Assembly: GCA_026545765.1 (NCBI GenBank)
Contig: JAIFAC010000213.1
Span: forward strand, 79,630-143,629
From: Plantago major
Lineage: Eukaryota; Streptophyta; Magnoliopsida; Lamiales; Plantaginaceae
Length of the DNA stretch: 64,000 bases
Direction: 5' to 3'
Shown piece by piece: positions 47,401-60,199 of the stretch. The notes below the pieces were generated by a model. The model was not told the DNA's origin. It made no database searches and saw nothing but the letters and a program-made list of their open reading frames with translations. Position 1 is the first letter of the stretch. Each line of letters starts with the position of its first letter. Both the position numbers and the translations under genes were made by a program.

Positions 47401-47812
47401 GGATTTGAATAGAAGTATTCAAACTTGCTAGTTCAGACCATAAGCAGACTCTTTGTACTGCTGTATTCAATGCATACACAAATGTAACCAAACCTAACCA
47501 ATTCAACTCCTTCTTCTGCACTAAGCAATGAATGAACTGCTCATGCTTCTGTAATATGGAAACATCTACTTTAGAGCTATCCCAAACCAATAAGATTCTG
47601 CAATTCTTACTAAACCCTATATTACTATCAGTTTGCCACTTGTTTTCTAATTTTTTCTGTACATTCTTCAAACCATCCTGCTTCAATCTTGTTTCTAAAA
47701 AACCACGAATACTACAATTATGCTTTCCCATCACTCTCTTCAGAGCATCTTGCTTAAGAGGATTATTCAACCCTCTTAAGTTCCAACAACACAGATTCAA
47801 ACTATTATCCAT
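44460..47812 (-). pseudogene. LINE ORF2: endonuclease, reverse transcriptase, zf-RVT
   Basis: From ATG 47812: apurinic-type endonuclease (LCCWNLRGLNN, FLETRLK, WMVAGDVN; later FFPPGVSDHA near 47165), then a coiled-coil-like linker (47009-46599). RT follows: SPGPDGMNAGFYKKSW, DFRPISCCNVIYKIMTKVLA, GLRQGDPLSPYLFVL, and FADDLLLFCR (residues 94-97 of the 46040-45144 piece), then VRYLGVPLSPRRL. The zf-RVT domain is at 44921-44724 (CELC...HDHLLRTC). Frame breaks occur near 47340-47230, 46600-46490, at a T7 homopolymer near 46068-46074, and at 45144. The enzyme nicks DNA and reverse-transcribes the LINE RNA; this copy is inactive as read. Confidence 0.9.
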
Positions 47813-48018
47813 GAGGTCCAGGTCCCCTTCTCCCCAGAGATCTCAAATTTCTCTGTCCTCCATCTGTATTCTTCTTAGCAGGTTTCTTTTTGGAACCTGA
47901 CCCTCTGGTCACATTCTTACCCCTACTACCAACATCCTGCCAAGCCTCTTCATTAATCATATCATCTTCATGTGCATCAGCTTCTTAATCCTCAACTCTT
48001 ATCTCCTCATTACTATCA

Positions 48019-49242
48019 TCACGCACTTTTGGAAGTTCTAACCAAGGTCCCATTACTCAGAACATCAAAACTATTCCTATGCTGAAGAGGAACATTACTA
48101 TTCCCAGAGCTAATATCAACTCCAGTAATAGGAACTGATACCTCACCAACTGCAATTTGAGCCCCAACCCCCCTACTACCAGAACCAGACTGAGTACCAG
48201 TCATAAATCCATTTTGTTTTTCATTAATACCAATAGCCAGAGTAGTCCCCTGTGACTTAGCATTCTCATCCATACTAACATCCGATTCAAACCATTTGCA
48301 CTCGATGTTGGTCACATTCCCCACCAATCCACCAGTAGGAACCCAAGCCTGATGAGGAGCAAACTTACAAAACCTCACACTATGCCCAAATCTCAAACAC
48401 TTATAACATTGTAAGGGTTTGGACTCATAAACTATTTTCTGCACAATATCCACATTATCAGCACCTCTCAATATCACCTGATCCAACAATTTATCTCCAG
48501 ATTTCAACTCTACCAAAATTCGAGCATAAGCTAACCTCTCTCTATTAGCTGTCATCTTATCCACATAACAAGGTTTCCCAATGTGACTTGCAATTTTGCC
48601 TAGCATAGTAGGAGACCAAAATTGCAAATCGAGATTTGGCAATTTAATCCAAGCAGGATAGTCAACCAGCGTACCTGGATCCAATGACACTCCAGGACTC
48701 CATTGCTTGACAAGAGGGTATATTCCCTTCACCATCCATGGTCCACCTCCAAAAACCTCTAACATAGCATCCTTAGACTCAAAACGGAACACAAATACAC
48801 CACTATCAGCAACATGAATCTGCGGAGTCAAATTCCACCGACTCACAACGAATCGCTTCATAGCAACCACAGGTATCCGTGCTCCTACTACTGTACCAAT
48901 CAAAGCAAACTGCCAATATTCAATTGATTCGCTCACATCAGCAGGCGTAAAATCCACTACCGATCTCTGCACAGGCGCCGAAAATTGCAATGCTACTCCA
49001 TTCTCAGGACTTCGATTACCCGAAAATAGGTCATTCCACCTCCGATTCTGACGAGAAAGTACCCTACTAGCATCCGCACCACCAAAATTGCGATTCAGAT
49101 TACGAGGAGTATTTTGATCCAAATCCTCTTCAATAACCCCTTCCTCATCCTCAGATTGCTCGAAAACAACATCTGGATCATTCTGCAAATCCTAATGCTC
49201 TCTATTCCACTGATTCTCACGGTCCGATTGCCTCTCTGCCAT
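48019..49242 (-). pseudogene. LINE ORF1, DUF4283 and CCHC zinc-knuckle protein
   Basis: The ATG at 49242 (MAERQSDRENQW) opens the frame, with one in-frame TAG near 49193. After it, 389 residues stay open from 49188. Residues about 75-200 are DUF4283-like (EYWQFALIGTVVGARIPV, GPWMVKGIYPLVKQW, LPNLDLQFW). A zinc knuckle follows (CYKCLRFGHSVRFC, about residue 260), then a low-complexity tail. ORF1 proteins of plant LINEs bind the element RNA. Apart from the TAG the ORF looks intact. Confidence 0.88.
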
Positions 49243-49369
49243 TGAAATGGTAAAGGAAAGACAAAATACTAGCGGGAAATGAAAAAAACACACTAAACAT
49301 GAAAATCGCCCCTAGTAGGAGAGAGCAAATACAATTAACTATTTTTGAATTTTACATGGTATATTATTT

Positions 49370-51316
<1,947 letters not shown>

Positions 51317-51716
51317 CGATTAGTGGTATCGAGCCCGGTAGGGTTCTGACGATTGCATGACACTGTGCATAGTATCCCAAGTAGGGGTTCTGCTGTTAGT
51401 TTGCATAACTTGTGCATGAGAAGCCCAGGTATGGGTTCTGTAGACACTTGCATTACAAGTGATTTAAATTTCTGAAACATTAAGATGCATTTCATGATGA
51501 GTACTTGTTTTCGAGGAAAGGAGCGGAGCAGTCACATTTATGTGCATCTTATTTGAAGCTAGGTGAGTTATGATCTGCTTTAATTGTTGAAAGTGCATAT
51601 CCGATTTAAAGTGCTCTCTTGTAATGTATGTCTTGAATGAAAACTTGTTACTTGAAAGTATGTAAACGTCTTTTCTGCGATTAATTTGGAACGAAATTTC
51701 TTTTAGTGGGGAGAAT
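51317..51716 (+). other. Interior of element F with PBS and PPT
   Basis: About 400 bases. Near its start, TGGTATCGAGCCC (51324-51336) resembles the initiator-Met PBS TGGTATCAGAGC, with the CAG changed as elsewhere. At its end, AGTGGGGAGAAT (51705-51716) is the PPT, directly before the second LTR. No ORF of note. Partly repeated 'ccca(a)gta(t)gggttctg' motifs are seen near 51389 and 51425. Confidence 0.8.
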
Positions 51717-53727
51717 TGTCATACGACCTTTTCACCTCAAAAGCATGTTTAAAAACGTTTTAAAAATAAAATCAAGAAAATATTAATATATTAAAATGTT
51801 TTATAAACGTAGCCTTATTTGTGAAAAATTAAATTTAATGTGACATGGTATATTATTTGTGCTATATGAACTTGATGTTAAAAATTGATATTATGTGATC
51901 GTAATCGAATTCTAATTGTTATCGTTGTTTTATATAGTTTTGGGCCCGGCTTGTTACAAGTTTTAATTTTAACCGTTTACATCCAAGTGAGGGTCTATGA
52001 AAGAGCACCGTAATATTAACCGTATGATATTATAGTATTTGTTTGGTTTACCTTTTTGACTTTCGTGTCGTATTTCTGAAAACCGAAATAAGAAGGCTGG
52101 TATAAATAATTACCGTATTAAACTATAATATGTTAATATATATACTTGATACACGTGTGTGTGTCTGAGTGCGATGATCCATACATCACCAGCCAACGTG
52201 TCACTCCTTTACTTCAAGTAATTTGTGATTATCTACTTTGATGTCCACCGCCTCTCCACTTAAGTATATCCTCTATTGACTTAACCTAGAAGCCTGTCCT
52301 TCAGCATTATTTTGGTTACGACACACACTCACACCTTTTTCACACACACGCTCACGAGCTTGGCACCTACGTGAATCAAAGAGAAATTAGTACACAAAGG
52401 TGATGAATAAAAAATAGTAGTCTCCAACGGAACAATTTTCGAGTTGTTGTACGGTTAAATATCGCCAAAAGGATGATACGATTAACACTAGCGATACTTT
52501 TGGATGATGGCCATAAGTGTATTTAGTAACTCGCTATTTAGTTTCTTGTAAATAATTTTCGGTAACTTGTTGTTTGACAAATACGTGTTATTCTTGATAT
52601 TATCGATATGGTGCTAGCATACGGACTATGTAGATGTGAATTATATGGTTGAAGTTTTTGATATGAAATGTGAAAGTATACTATTGTGTTGTGCTATATA
52701 TGAAATGTTCCATTCTGGATATGATGAAAAGCTAAAAGTTACTGGCTGATTATGTATGTATGTATGTATGTATGTATGTATGTATCGATTGTTCCCATGT
52801 ACGGATGGGACATGTGTGTTGCTGAATTGTTCCCATGTACGGATGGGATATGTGCTGCTGTCTGAAAATATTATTGTTTTCTGATAAAGTATTAGTTGTA
52901 TATATTTATAAACATGATTATGTGATTTGCATTCATAAGAGATAAGAGGATTCTGTTATGGCTGCTGATGACCTTGAGTCATGTGTTTTCCAGCTTGTCT
53001 GGATATCCATCATTGGATAGACTCGGTATAAAATATAGAATTCTAGGTACGGTTGGAATCTGTATGAAATATGAAATTCCAGGTACGGCTGGACTCTGTA
53101 TAAATCTGTTATCGTGATCACGAATTACTCCTGGTCGTAACAGAGCCATAGCGGACAAAGAAAATGACTAAGCACGTGCATTATTATATATATGTGAATT
53201 TTGTGGTGACATGTTGGAAATTGTGAAATGTCGAAGGTCATGTGTTACAGTGATAATGAATCCGGTGACTCAAATTGTGGTTACGAGATGTGCTTATTGT
53301 CGTTAAATGGCTTGTTGGGTTATTTTTCTGAGTTATTAAATGACACATTCTTGATTATACTTCTTGAGCATAACTCATCCAAATTGTGATGTTTTTTATA
53401 TATAGCCTTTGAAGATAAGGACAAAGGAAAGGAGATAAATGGGTAGAAGTAAAGTCATACATCAAAGGTCCATAAGTGGTTTCAATCCTTCTTCCTCCGC
53501 TCATCATATGTATATCATATAGGGGGCATATTTTGGTTTTATAATAAGAGGAATGACTCTCATGTATGTAAATATATGTTTTTCGATAGACTTGTGTTAC
53601 GGGTGTGAACATGTATTTTCTAGCATGCATATATAAATCTGGTCAAAGTAATTACATTTTAAAAGCTTGCGTTTCTAAATTATAATTTCTTTGTCGGTGA
53701 TTATCTTGTGAAGGTTATGAGGCGTCC
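51717..53727 (+). repeat. 3' LTR of element F
   Basis: About 2.0 kb, TGTCATACGACC...GGCGTCC, uninterrupted. It shows the empty LINE site ACATGGTATATTATTT at about 51855-51870. It is followed by gtatc and the rest of the E LTR. Short ORFs inside are not conserved between the two LTRs. Confidence 0.88.
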
Positions 53728-54431
53728 GTATCCGTCTGCAAGAGTACTGAAAGGACTAAGTGGGGGGTTAGAAAGGTTACCGGATTGCATATGTCGATCG
53801 ATGAGACTTTACTCGAGAGAGTGTTGGTGGCTCTCGATGTACTTTACTCAAGGTTATGATTATTGCTTCGGTTGTGACTTTCCTTAAGGTCTTGGGCCTT
53901 GGGCTATATTTATAGTTATCCTTATGCTTATGGGGTGACTCACAAGATACTAATTAATGGGCTGGGAGGTAGTTTGGACCTTTCCCTCAGAGTGTCTTAT
54001 TCCGCTCATTGGGTCCGTGTAAGTCCTTGAACGAATCTATCTGCTTGGTTGATCTAGCCTTGGGTAACTCGAGGTGTTGAACTAGAGTTCCCGGAAGTAT
54101 CTCGATGGTTACATTATATGCGTTTGGTCTTATTGCGTTGGTGGCGTCCGAGATTCTCTCGTCCGGTCCGTTTGGCATCCTTGGACTGACAGTTTGTGGT
54201 GCTTGGTAGGACCATGCGACCTTTTGTCAGGTTCGGAAGTCATACACCTAGCTTTGTTGGACTCGGTGAGAAGGTGTGTTGACTTGTAAGTACTAATTGA
54301 CTGGAATGGTTTGTTTTAGGTCGGACTATTCAAAGGTCGGACTAGTACTGGATTGGCTATCTCCGCCTTGATGCGCTCTAGGACATGCTCTATGGCGTCC
54401 TTAATGGATTGGACACATGTCCATATCAACA
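53728..54431 (-). repeat. 3' LTR of element E, right piece
   Basis: Continues from gtatc with 'gcaagagtactgaaagg', as in the D LTR, and ends TATCAACA at 54431. The adjoining tatgtcccc is the E polypurine tract read on the plus strand. Confidence 0.85.
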
Positions 54432-55000
54432 TATGTCCCCTTAGTTTCCAAGTATCTTAGCAGAAGATAGTTGGTAACTATGAAAAAATTAAGCTATGTT
54501 GTGGTAGCGTCCGAATCGTTAAGCGTAGGAAAAAATTCCTTTTTGCGAGATCCGTTGTCCGTTTTCTTAGAATTCAATATATCTCTCCCCCTTTTTCCTT
54601 CTGATCCGAGTTATATAATAGCTCGGTTGTAGATGAAAAATATTATATCCGAGATATATAGATCCGAAATGCAGGTAGGATCTGAAGAATCCCTCGTGGA
54701 AGAGTGTAAAAGAAGCGATCCGTTGGGCGAACATGTGGAATGGTTGGCTCGGGCTGATGAGCGATGGTTCAAAAGGCCCGATATGTCATCTATCCGACCT
54801 TGGGAAGGATCCCGAAGGACGATCACCGTTGGATTTGAGGAGATCAGCGGTGTGGATTGGAACTTCAGTGATGTGACATTTAGGAGAATTAATTGGGAAT
54901 CTTGTCATTCGCCTTTTGCGAACCGGAGCGGGTTGGATTAAAAGATCAGCGGTTGGGATTAGAATCCGGTGATGCGATGTTGTGACTTCCCAATTGTTCA

Positions 55001-55694
55001 TATAAATAATTACCTAATATGTTGCTTTCATCGTTAGCCACCTCGAATACTCGGAAGCGATTCTCAAGCGATCCGAGCAATCAAAGATCAATCGAGCATT
55101 TGAAACTCAAAATCTTGGAATTTCCACCTCGGTTGTACCCTCGAGAATAGCAAGGCCTCGTCGTCCGTCGAACTTATCAATTCAACCTTTTCAAGTAAGT
55201 ACACCTCAATTCTTTACGAGTTTCGTCTTTGCGATATACTGCTGCATGCTAGTATGTTTTTGCACAGGTTGAGTATCCATTTGTTGATTCGTGATTGCCA
55301 ATGTTGCTAGTGGTAGGTTTGATATACTTAGTTGGAATACTCCTCCATTGTGCTATAAGCGTACTAATCTCCTTCATTGGTAGCTTGTTGATTCGTCTGC
55401 GTATGTCATGTCGATGTAACCAAACTTGATAATGCATGCTTATTTGGTGATGTGTTGGTGTCGATTAGCGCGATCTCTTGTGAGTTATCCACATTACCGT
55501 GTTGCATAGACGAGATGATAGTGTCATCGGTAGCGTCTTTATTAATGTGCGAGTTTAGTGCCCATAAGCGTTGTGAGACTAAGTCATGTAAAAATCTAAT
55601 AGGGTAGGATTTCTCGGACCTCTTGACATAATAAGATATATAAATGAACTCTCGGACAATCACAATCGTCGTTTGATCCGTTTCCTACGCCTAG
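55001..55694 (+). promoter_or_regulatory. TATA box and 5'-UTR intron of the E antisense gene
   Basis: TATAAATA at 55001-55008; donor CAA|GTAAGTAC at 55195; acceptor CGCCTAG ending at 55694; ATG at 55696. Layout identical to D and C. Confidence 0.65.
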
Positions 55695-55695
55695 G

Positions 55696-58200
55696 ATGTC
55701 AGGGGCGATAGTCAAAACGTTCACCGGCTCGAGGTTACAATGTGGGCCAATTTGGAGGCGAGTCTGCGGACTTTTCCACATCAAATCGGAGACTATGCAG
55801 GTCGTGGATCTCGTGTCTTCCGGGGACTCCGTAACAGGAAGAAGTCCGTGATGCGATGGGACCTCGGTGGGACGTGATGGGCGAGGAGATGTTGCTAGGG
55901 CAGGTCGCTAGTCAATCTCGGACCATAGGTGGTGTTAGGCGTCCGTGGATCCGAATGAGCCTCGGAATTGAATGGGAAGGCGGCGGTGGTCGGGAGGGCG
56001 GCGATGTGGAAATGTTGAATTTGGGGAAGAGGACCGTGTTGGCGAAGCAGGTCAATCCAACCTAGTCTGGGAGACCGGGTGGCGAGGAGGAGGAGGAGGA
56101 AGTTGGTGAAGAAGAAGAGGATGATGATGAGGAGGAAGGGAGGAAGCCTCTCCGATTCGCCCGCCCTGAGCGTCTTGATCGTCGGTTGCGTTGCATCTGT
56201 GGTGCAGATTCGATCTCCTCTTCCGCTGATTGAGGTCGTGGGGCCAAGCGGCGCAAATCAAATTCCTCTCACTGCATCCGCCGTTGTGATAAGCGGATGA
56301 ATCACGGAGAGTTGAATGCGGACAGGCTACTCCCACTTGTCGTCTAAAAGTAAAACGAGGACATTCTGAGTGGGCCGGAAGTGGGAGATCCGAGTCCATT
56401 GAAATCATGGTTCGAGCAGTCATGCCTTTTACAATCCATGCATTTGGGTACGTATGCGTGCATGAAGTGGCCTTAAACTTGTGGATGGAAGGTCCCTATT
56501 GCGAGCTAAAGCATATCTGAACCACATCGGGATCGGTCCGAGTCGGGTTATCCCAAAGTCTTTGGGTAACCTTATTTGTTTCGTCATTTTTGTAAAGAAG
56601 AGCGGTGAATTTTGAGAACTTTAGGCTCTTCCACGTTACTTTAGTCCGGGAATCCCACATTTTATACTTTTGTAAATGAAAACCCTACAACTTCATTTAA
56701 GACTCCATTTCTTCTTTGGGAATTGAAGTGGTGGGATAAGTACATTTTTGTCGGATGGCCACGAAACACAGGATGTCATGAGGTATGAAGCGATGGGGCT
56801 GCCAAAAAGTTCTTAAGGAGAGCATCGGTTGGCCCCCTTCAAAGAATGTGGCTCCATGGGTGGCGGAGATCCATAAGAAGAACGATCCACCTACGTATCC
56901 GTTCCACGGTGATCTGTCATTGTGACCGACTTGATGAGATCTGAACTTAGGATTTATGCTTTACGGTGTCTTGAATGCCCTACTTTGTGAATTTTTCATT
57001 TCGAGTTTCTGTCATTCTCCGTTATGTGTCCGTGGTTGATCGTTTATTTTGTTATGTAGCTCATTGGTTCGATTATATTATGTCGACACTCCGTGAAAGA
57101 GAAGAGAGGAGCGGCCGGGCCTTGGAAATCGCCAGCGGCGAAGGACCAAAAATCATCAATACGTCATGGGTCTTCCTATAGCGGGCCTTAAAAATCTTGG
57201 CCGGTGTTGCGGCGGAGGAGGGGAGAAAGGCGGGTGAGATCCATGAAGTCTTGGTACCAGCAAGGGCAAAGGCCTGCGACTTCGTACTTGCGCCTCAAGC
57301 CACCGGCTTCGCTGCGTCCGCACCCGGTAGGTGTTGATCGCGAGACACCATAACCTCAGATTCCTCTCTCACGGCTAAGCGGCCGTTGTCGCTATCCTTC
57401 CATCCGACCAAGTGCTCTCGATAAGAATATGGCGGGCTCGCGGACTCCACGAGTCAATGGTTGGAGAGCTCCATGAGCTATACTAGAGGGTAAATAACTC
57501 GTTCATGTTTTCCTTGCCATGTTCTCGGTATGATAGAACTTTAACTTGTATATATCTGGACTTCCTATAGCTCGGATGCTTGTCGAGGCTATGCGATGGA
57601 AGGTAGTGGTAACCACCATTGAAGAGGAGCTGCACAAGTAGGCGCATCCATGAGATGAAAGCGGAGAAGGTGAAAGCAGGCGGATGCTCAAGTAAGCGAA
57701 GGATCGCTCATCAACAAGTTGAAGACCATTTGGGAGGAGATAAAATCGGACTTGGTTGGCGGGAGAATTTTATGGTGGGTCGATGAAAGGCCTTCTGGAC
57801 TCGAGGATATCCTCCTCGAGGACCTCAATTTGCCTTGAGGCTGCGAGACTTTATGAAGTCGGACTCCTTCAAGTTTTCATGGTGACAAGTCCGGCCTTCT
57901 CACTTGGATGGGTTTTCATCCGCTGTCGGCCGATTGCGATTTAAGGGATTACCTGCGAACTTATTTGGAAGGCGGAAGAGATTGATTCCTTCCATGGATG
58001 CTAATGGAGTGGAGGTCCTGTGGACAATGTGCGGATGAGCGGTTGGCAGCGTGTGAATTTGCGAAGGTGGTCACGAGGAAGGTGAGATTGACATCGATAA
58101 CAGCCGGACCCTTTGTCCCGAAGTGTGTCTGGATGCCCTCGAAGGTATGTTTAGTAACTTTTGATAATTCTGAGTTTCCTAAAGGTATTACTTTATACTG
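55696..58200 (+). pseudogene. Tat-element antisense gene of E, degraded
   Basis: Starts ATGTCAGGGGCGATAGTC like C and D. It has an acidic/Gly-rich stretch near 56070-56150, then the conserved domain in broken frames (IPKSLGNL-equivalent near 56545-56580; the FRQLFH-equivalent near 56620). The second block starts ATGTCGACACTCCGTGAA at 57078, and the charged C-terminal part runs to about 58200. No piece exceeds 75 residues. Same unknown product as in D. Confidence 0.65.
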
Positions 58201-58576
58201 CTAAGATGCGTTGGCCATGGCGGAGTTCAACTTTGTTGAATTCTTTGAATCCGTGCAATCGTGCCTTGACCGTCTTCCACCGATCCGCCTCAATGAAGAA
58301 GTTGAGTGCGACCTGCCCCCTTTGAGTGAGAAGTCAGGTATCGCCGTGGTAATGTCTGTAATATTTTGAATTGTAATCTTTTGATGGCATGGAATGTTGC
58401 CATGTACAATATTTACTCTTTCTTCCTTCGTAGTAACTTCTTCTAACCCATGCTTCCGTGTTTTAGAATACTTGCTTTCCTCTTTATTTCCTTCTATCAA
58501 ATCGTTAAGTATTGGGTTATCATAAAATCGCATCTCTTACAAACCGTGAAGCTTGATACGTAAAGATTAGCGTTCC

Positions 58577-59080
58577 TATAAATAAGGGCATGGCAATTTT
58601 TTCCCTTCTCACTGCTTTACCCTTCTTCAATCTCTCCTTTTATTTTATTTTTGGAAATCTTATTCTTCAAAAAAGTCAGATTTCTTCAGGATGTTAGAAT
58701 CTGCTCGAGAAAATCGATCGAGCTAGACAACTTCACCTTAATGCAAGCGGTGATACCGACTTGGAGAACTTCGACTTTGGAGAACGACGAGCGATCCAAT
58801 ACGATTGTTGTCGGCCTTGAGTAAGCGTGCTTTGAGACATCGCCCTCCGATTTACCAGGTAAATGCAATGAGATGACTTCAATTGTTCTCGATCCGGCGA
58901 TCCTTACATGTCCGGTGGTGGCAGGAGGCGAGCGAAGAAGAGAAAGGGGGCGAAGATGATCCGTGGGAGGATCCGAATCTGCAACAAGCTTAGCCGGGTT
59001 AGGCGGTGGCTTAGAATCTCAAGGCTCGACCTCGGACATCACTTTGAAGGGACAAGGTGGGGTATGACCGTGAAATAAGT
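58577..59080 (+). pseudogene. Second small antisense ORF region of E
   Basis: TATAAATA at 58577-58584 and ATG at 58691, parallel to 32951 and 33046 in D. The reading frame closes after a few codons, and later parts resemble D only in other frames ('gatgatccgtgggaggatccgaatctgcaac' region, 58955-58986). Non-functional as read. Confidence 0.45.
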
Positions 59081-60199
59081 ATGGTCCTCGGACCTTGGCA
59101 AATTATTACTCTCCGTGTTTATATGTGGATGATTTTCTAATAAATTTAGAATGCCCTTATTAGATGAGATCGTCACCTTTTTCTTATCCTTACTTTGTCG
59201 GATTATATTCCCGTGAATGTCCTTGTAAGATGACCAGCCAGTACAAATTCGGACGTGGTTAATGGGCTTGCTGCCTGGATCAGGTAGGGTAAGCCCAATC
59301 AATCAACCTTTATTACCTTGACGGGTGACTCGAGCCCATTCTTGGCGTCGATCTGTTGGCGTGGAGGGCAATGATTGGTTGGAGTGCTCTATAAAAGACA
59401 CGACCAAGTACAAAAACCGTACAATGATCCAAATTCTTCTTTTCTATCTCACTTGCGTTTGGCTTATGCGCCTTTTAGGACTCCACACATCTCTTTTCTA
59501 GGAAAGGTGATCTTGGATGATAGGTTACTCAAAGTAAAGCATTAAAGTGAACGCTACTCCTTTCTTCAATCCTACTTTAGTGGCTCGAATCTCTCTTGAA
59601 TTAGTATGATCTCCTAATTTCAAGAGAATTGGAGTCTCTAAAAACTGATTATCTAGATCTAGTCGTTTCAACTTGTATATACCATTGTTTGTTGGTACTT
59701 TGTTCTTCCCAGACCTTTGGATCTATATCACCATGATACGGTGATATCATGAAAGATCTGTCATGTCTAACCATTTTCCATGTCTGAGTAGATCAAGTTC
59801 ACGGTTTCCACAGGAGCCCTTTCGATTGATATGGAAAAAGCTTTTCTGACGGAGGAATAGTCTCGGACGGAGATGGCGTATCTCAGAGACTTTCTCTGAT
59901 TATGTATCATATCTTGTAGGTCGGATAAAGATCGAGATTTGTAAATTAGGCCCCGGAAAGATAGTGTTATGTATACTTTGTCTCATGTATGAATAAAATT
60001 CATTGCTTGACTTTTCTTGTCATGAGCGCTAAACTTGATTTCGAATTGAAAGGTACAAATTGTATTGATTTGCGGAAATTCGATTTACAACTTGTAGGCT
60101 ACATGGCGATGACAAAAGGGTTAACAAAAGCAGGCGAGTGAGTTCCGTGTAATAGATAGTTTAAGCCAAAATATCAAATGATGGATAAGGTCCAGCTCA
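59081..60199 (+). other. Spacer in E between the antisense genes and pol
   Basis: No coding support. It contains the third conserved TATA-like site TATAAAAG at 59390-59397 (compare 33658 in D). Confidence 0.4.

Larger units (their letters stand above)
43918..49353 (-). mobile_element. L1-type LINE retrotransposon, near full length
   Basis: 5.4 kb on the minus strand, with ORF1 and ORF2, a poly(A) end (the T run at 43915-43927 on the plus strand), and a 16-base TSD, ACATGGTATATTATTT, at 43902-43917 and 49354-49369. The element sits in the F 5' LTR; the second F LTR (51855-51870) has the empty site. About 110 bases of 5' UTR precede ORF1. The ~540 bases 43918-44460 form the 3' UTR and show no coding signal. 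Confidence 0.93.

Noticed and set aside
52933..53630. Short minus-strand ORFs in the F LTR
   Set aside because: Counterparts in the other LTR (near 50520-50825) have different frames and lengths, so they are not conserved proteins.
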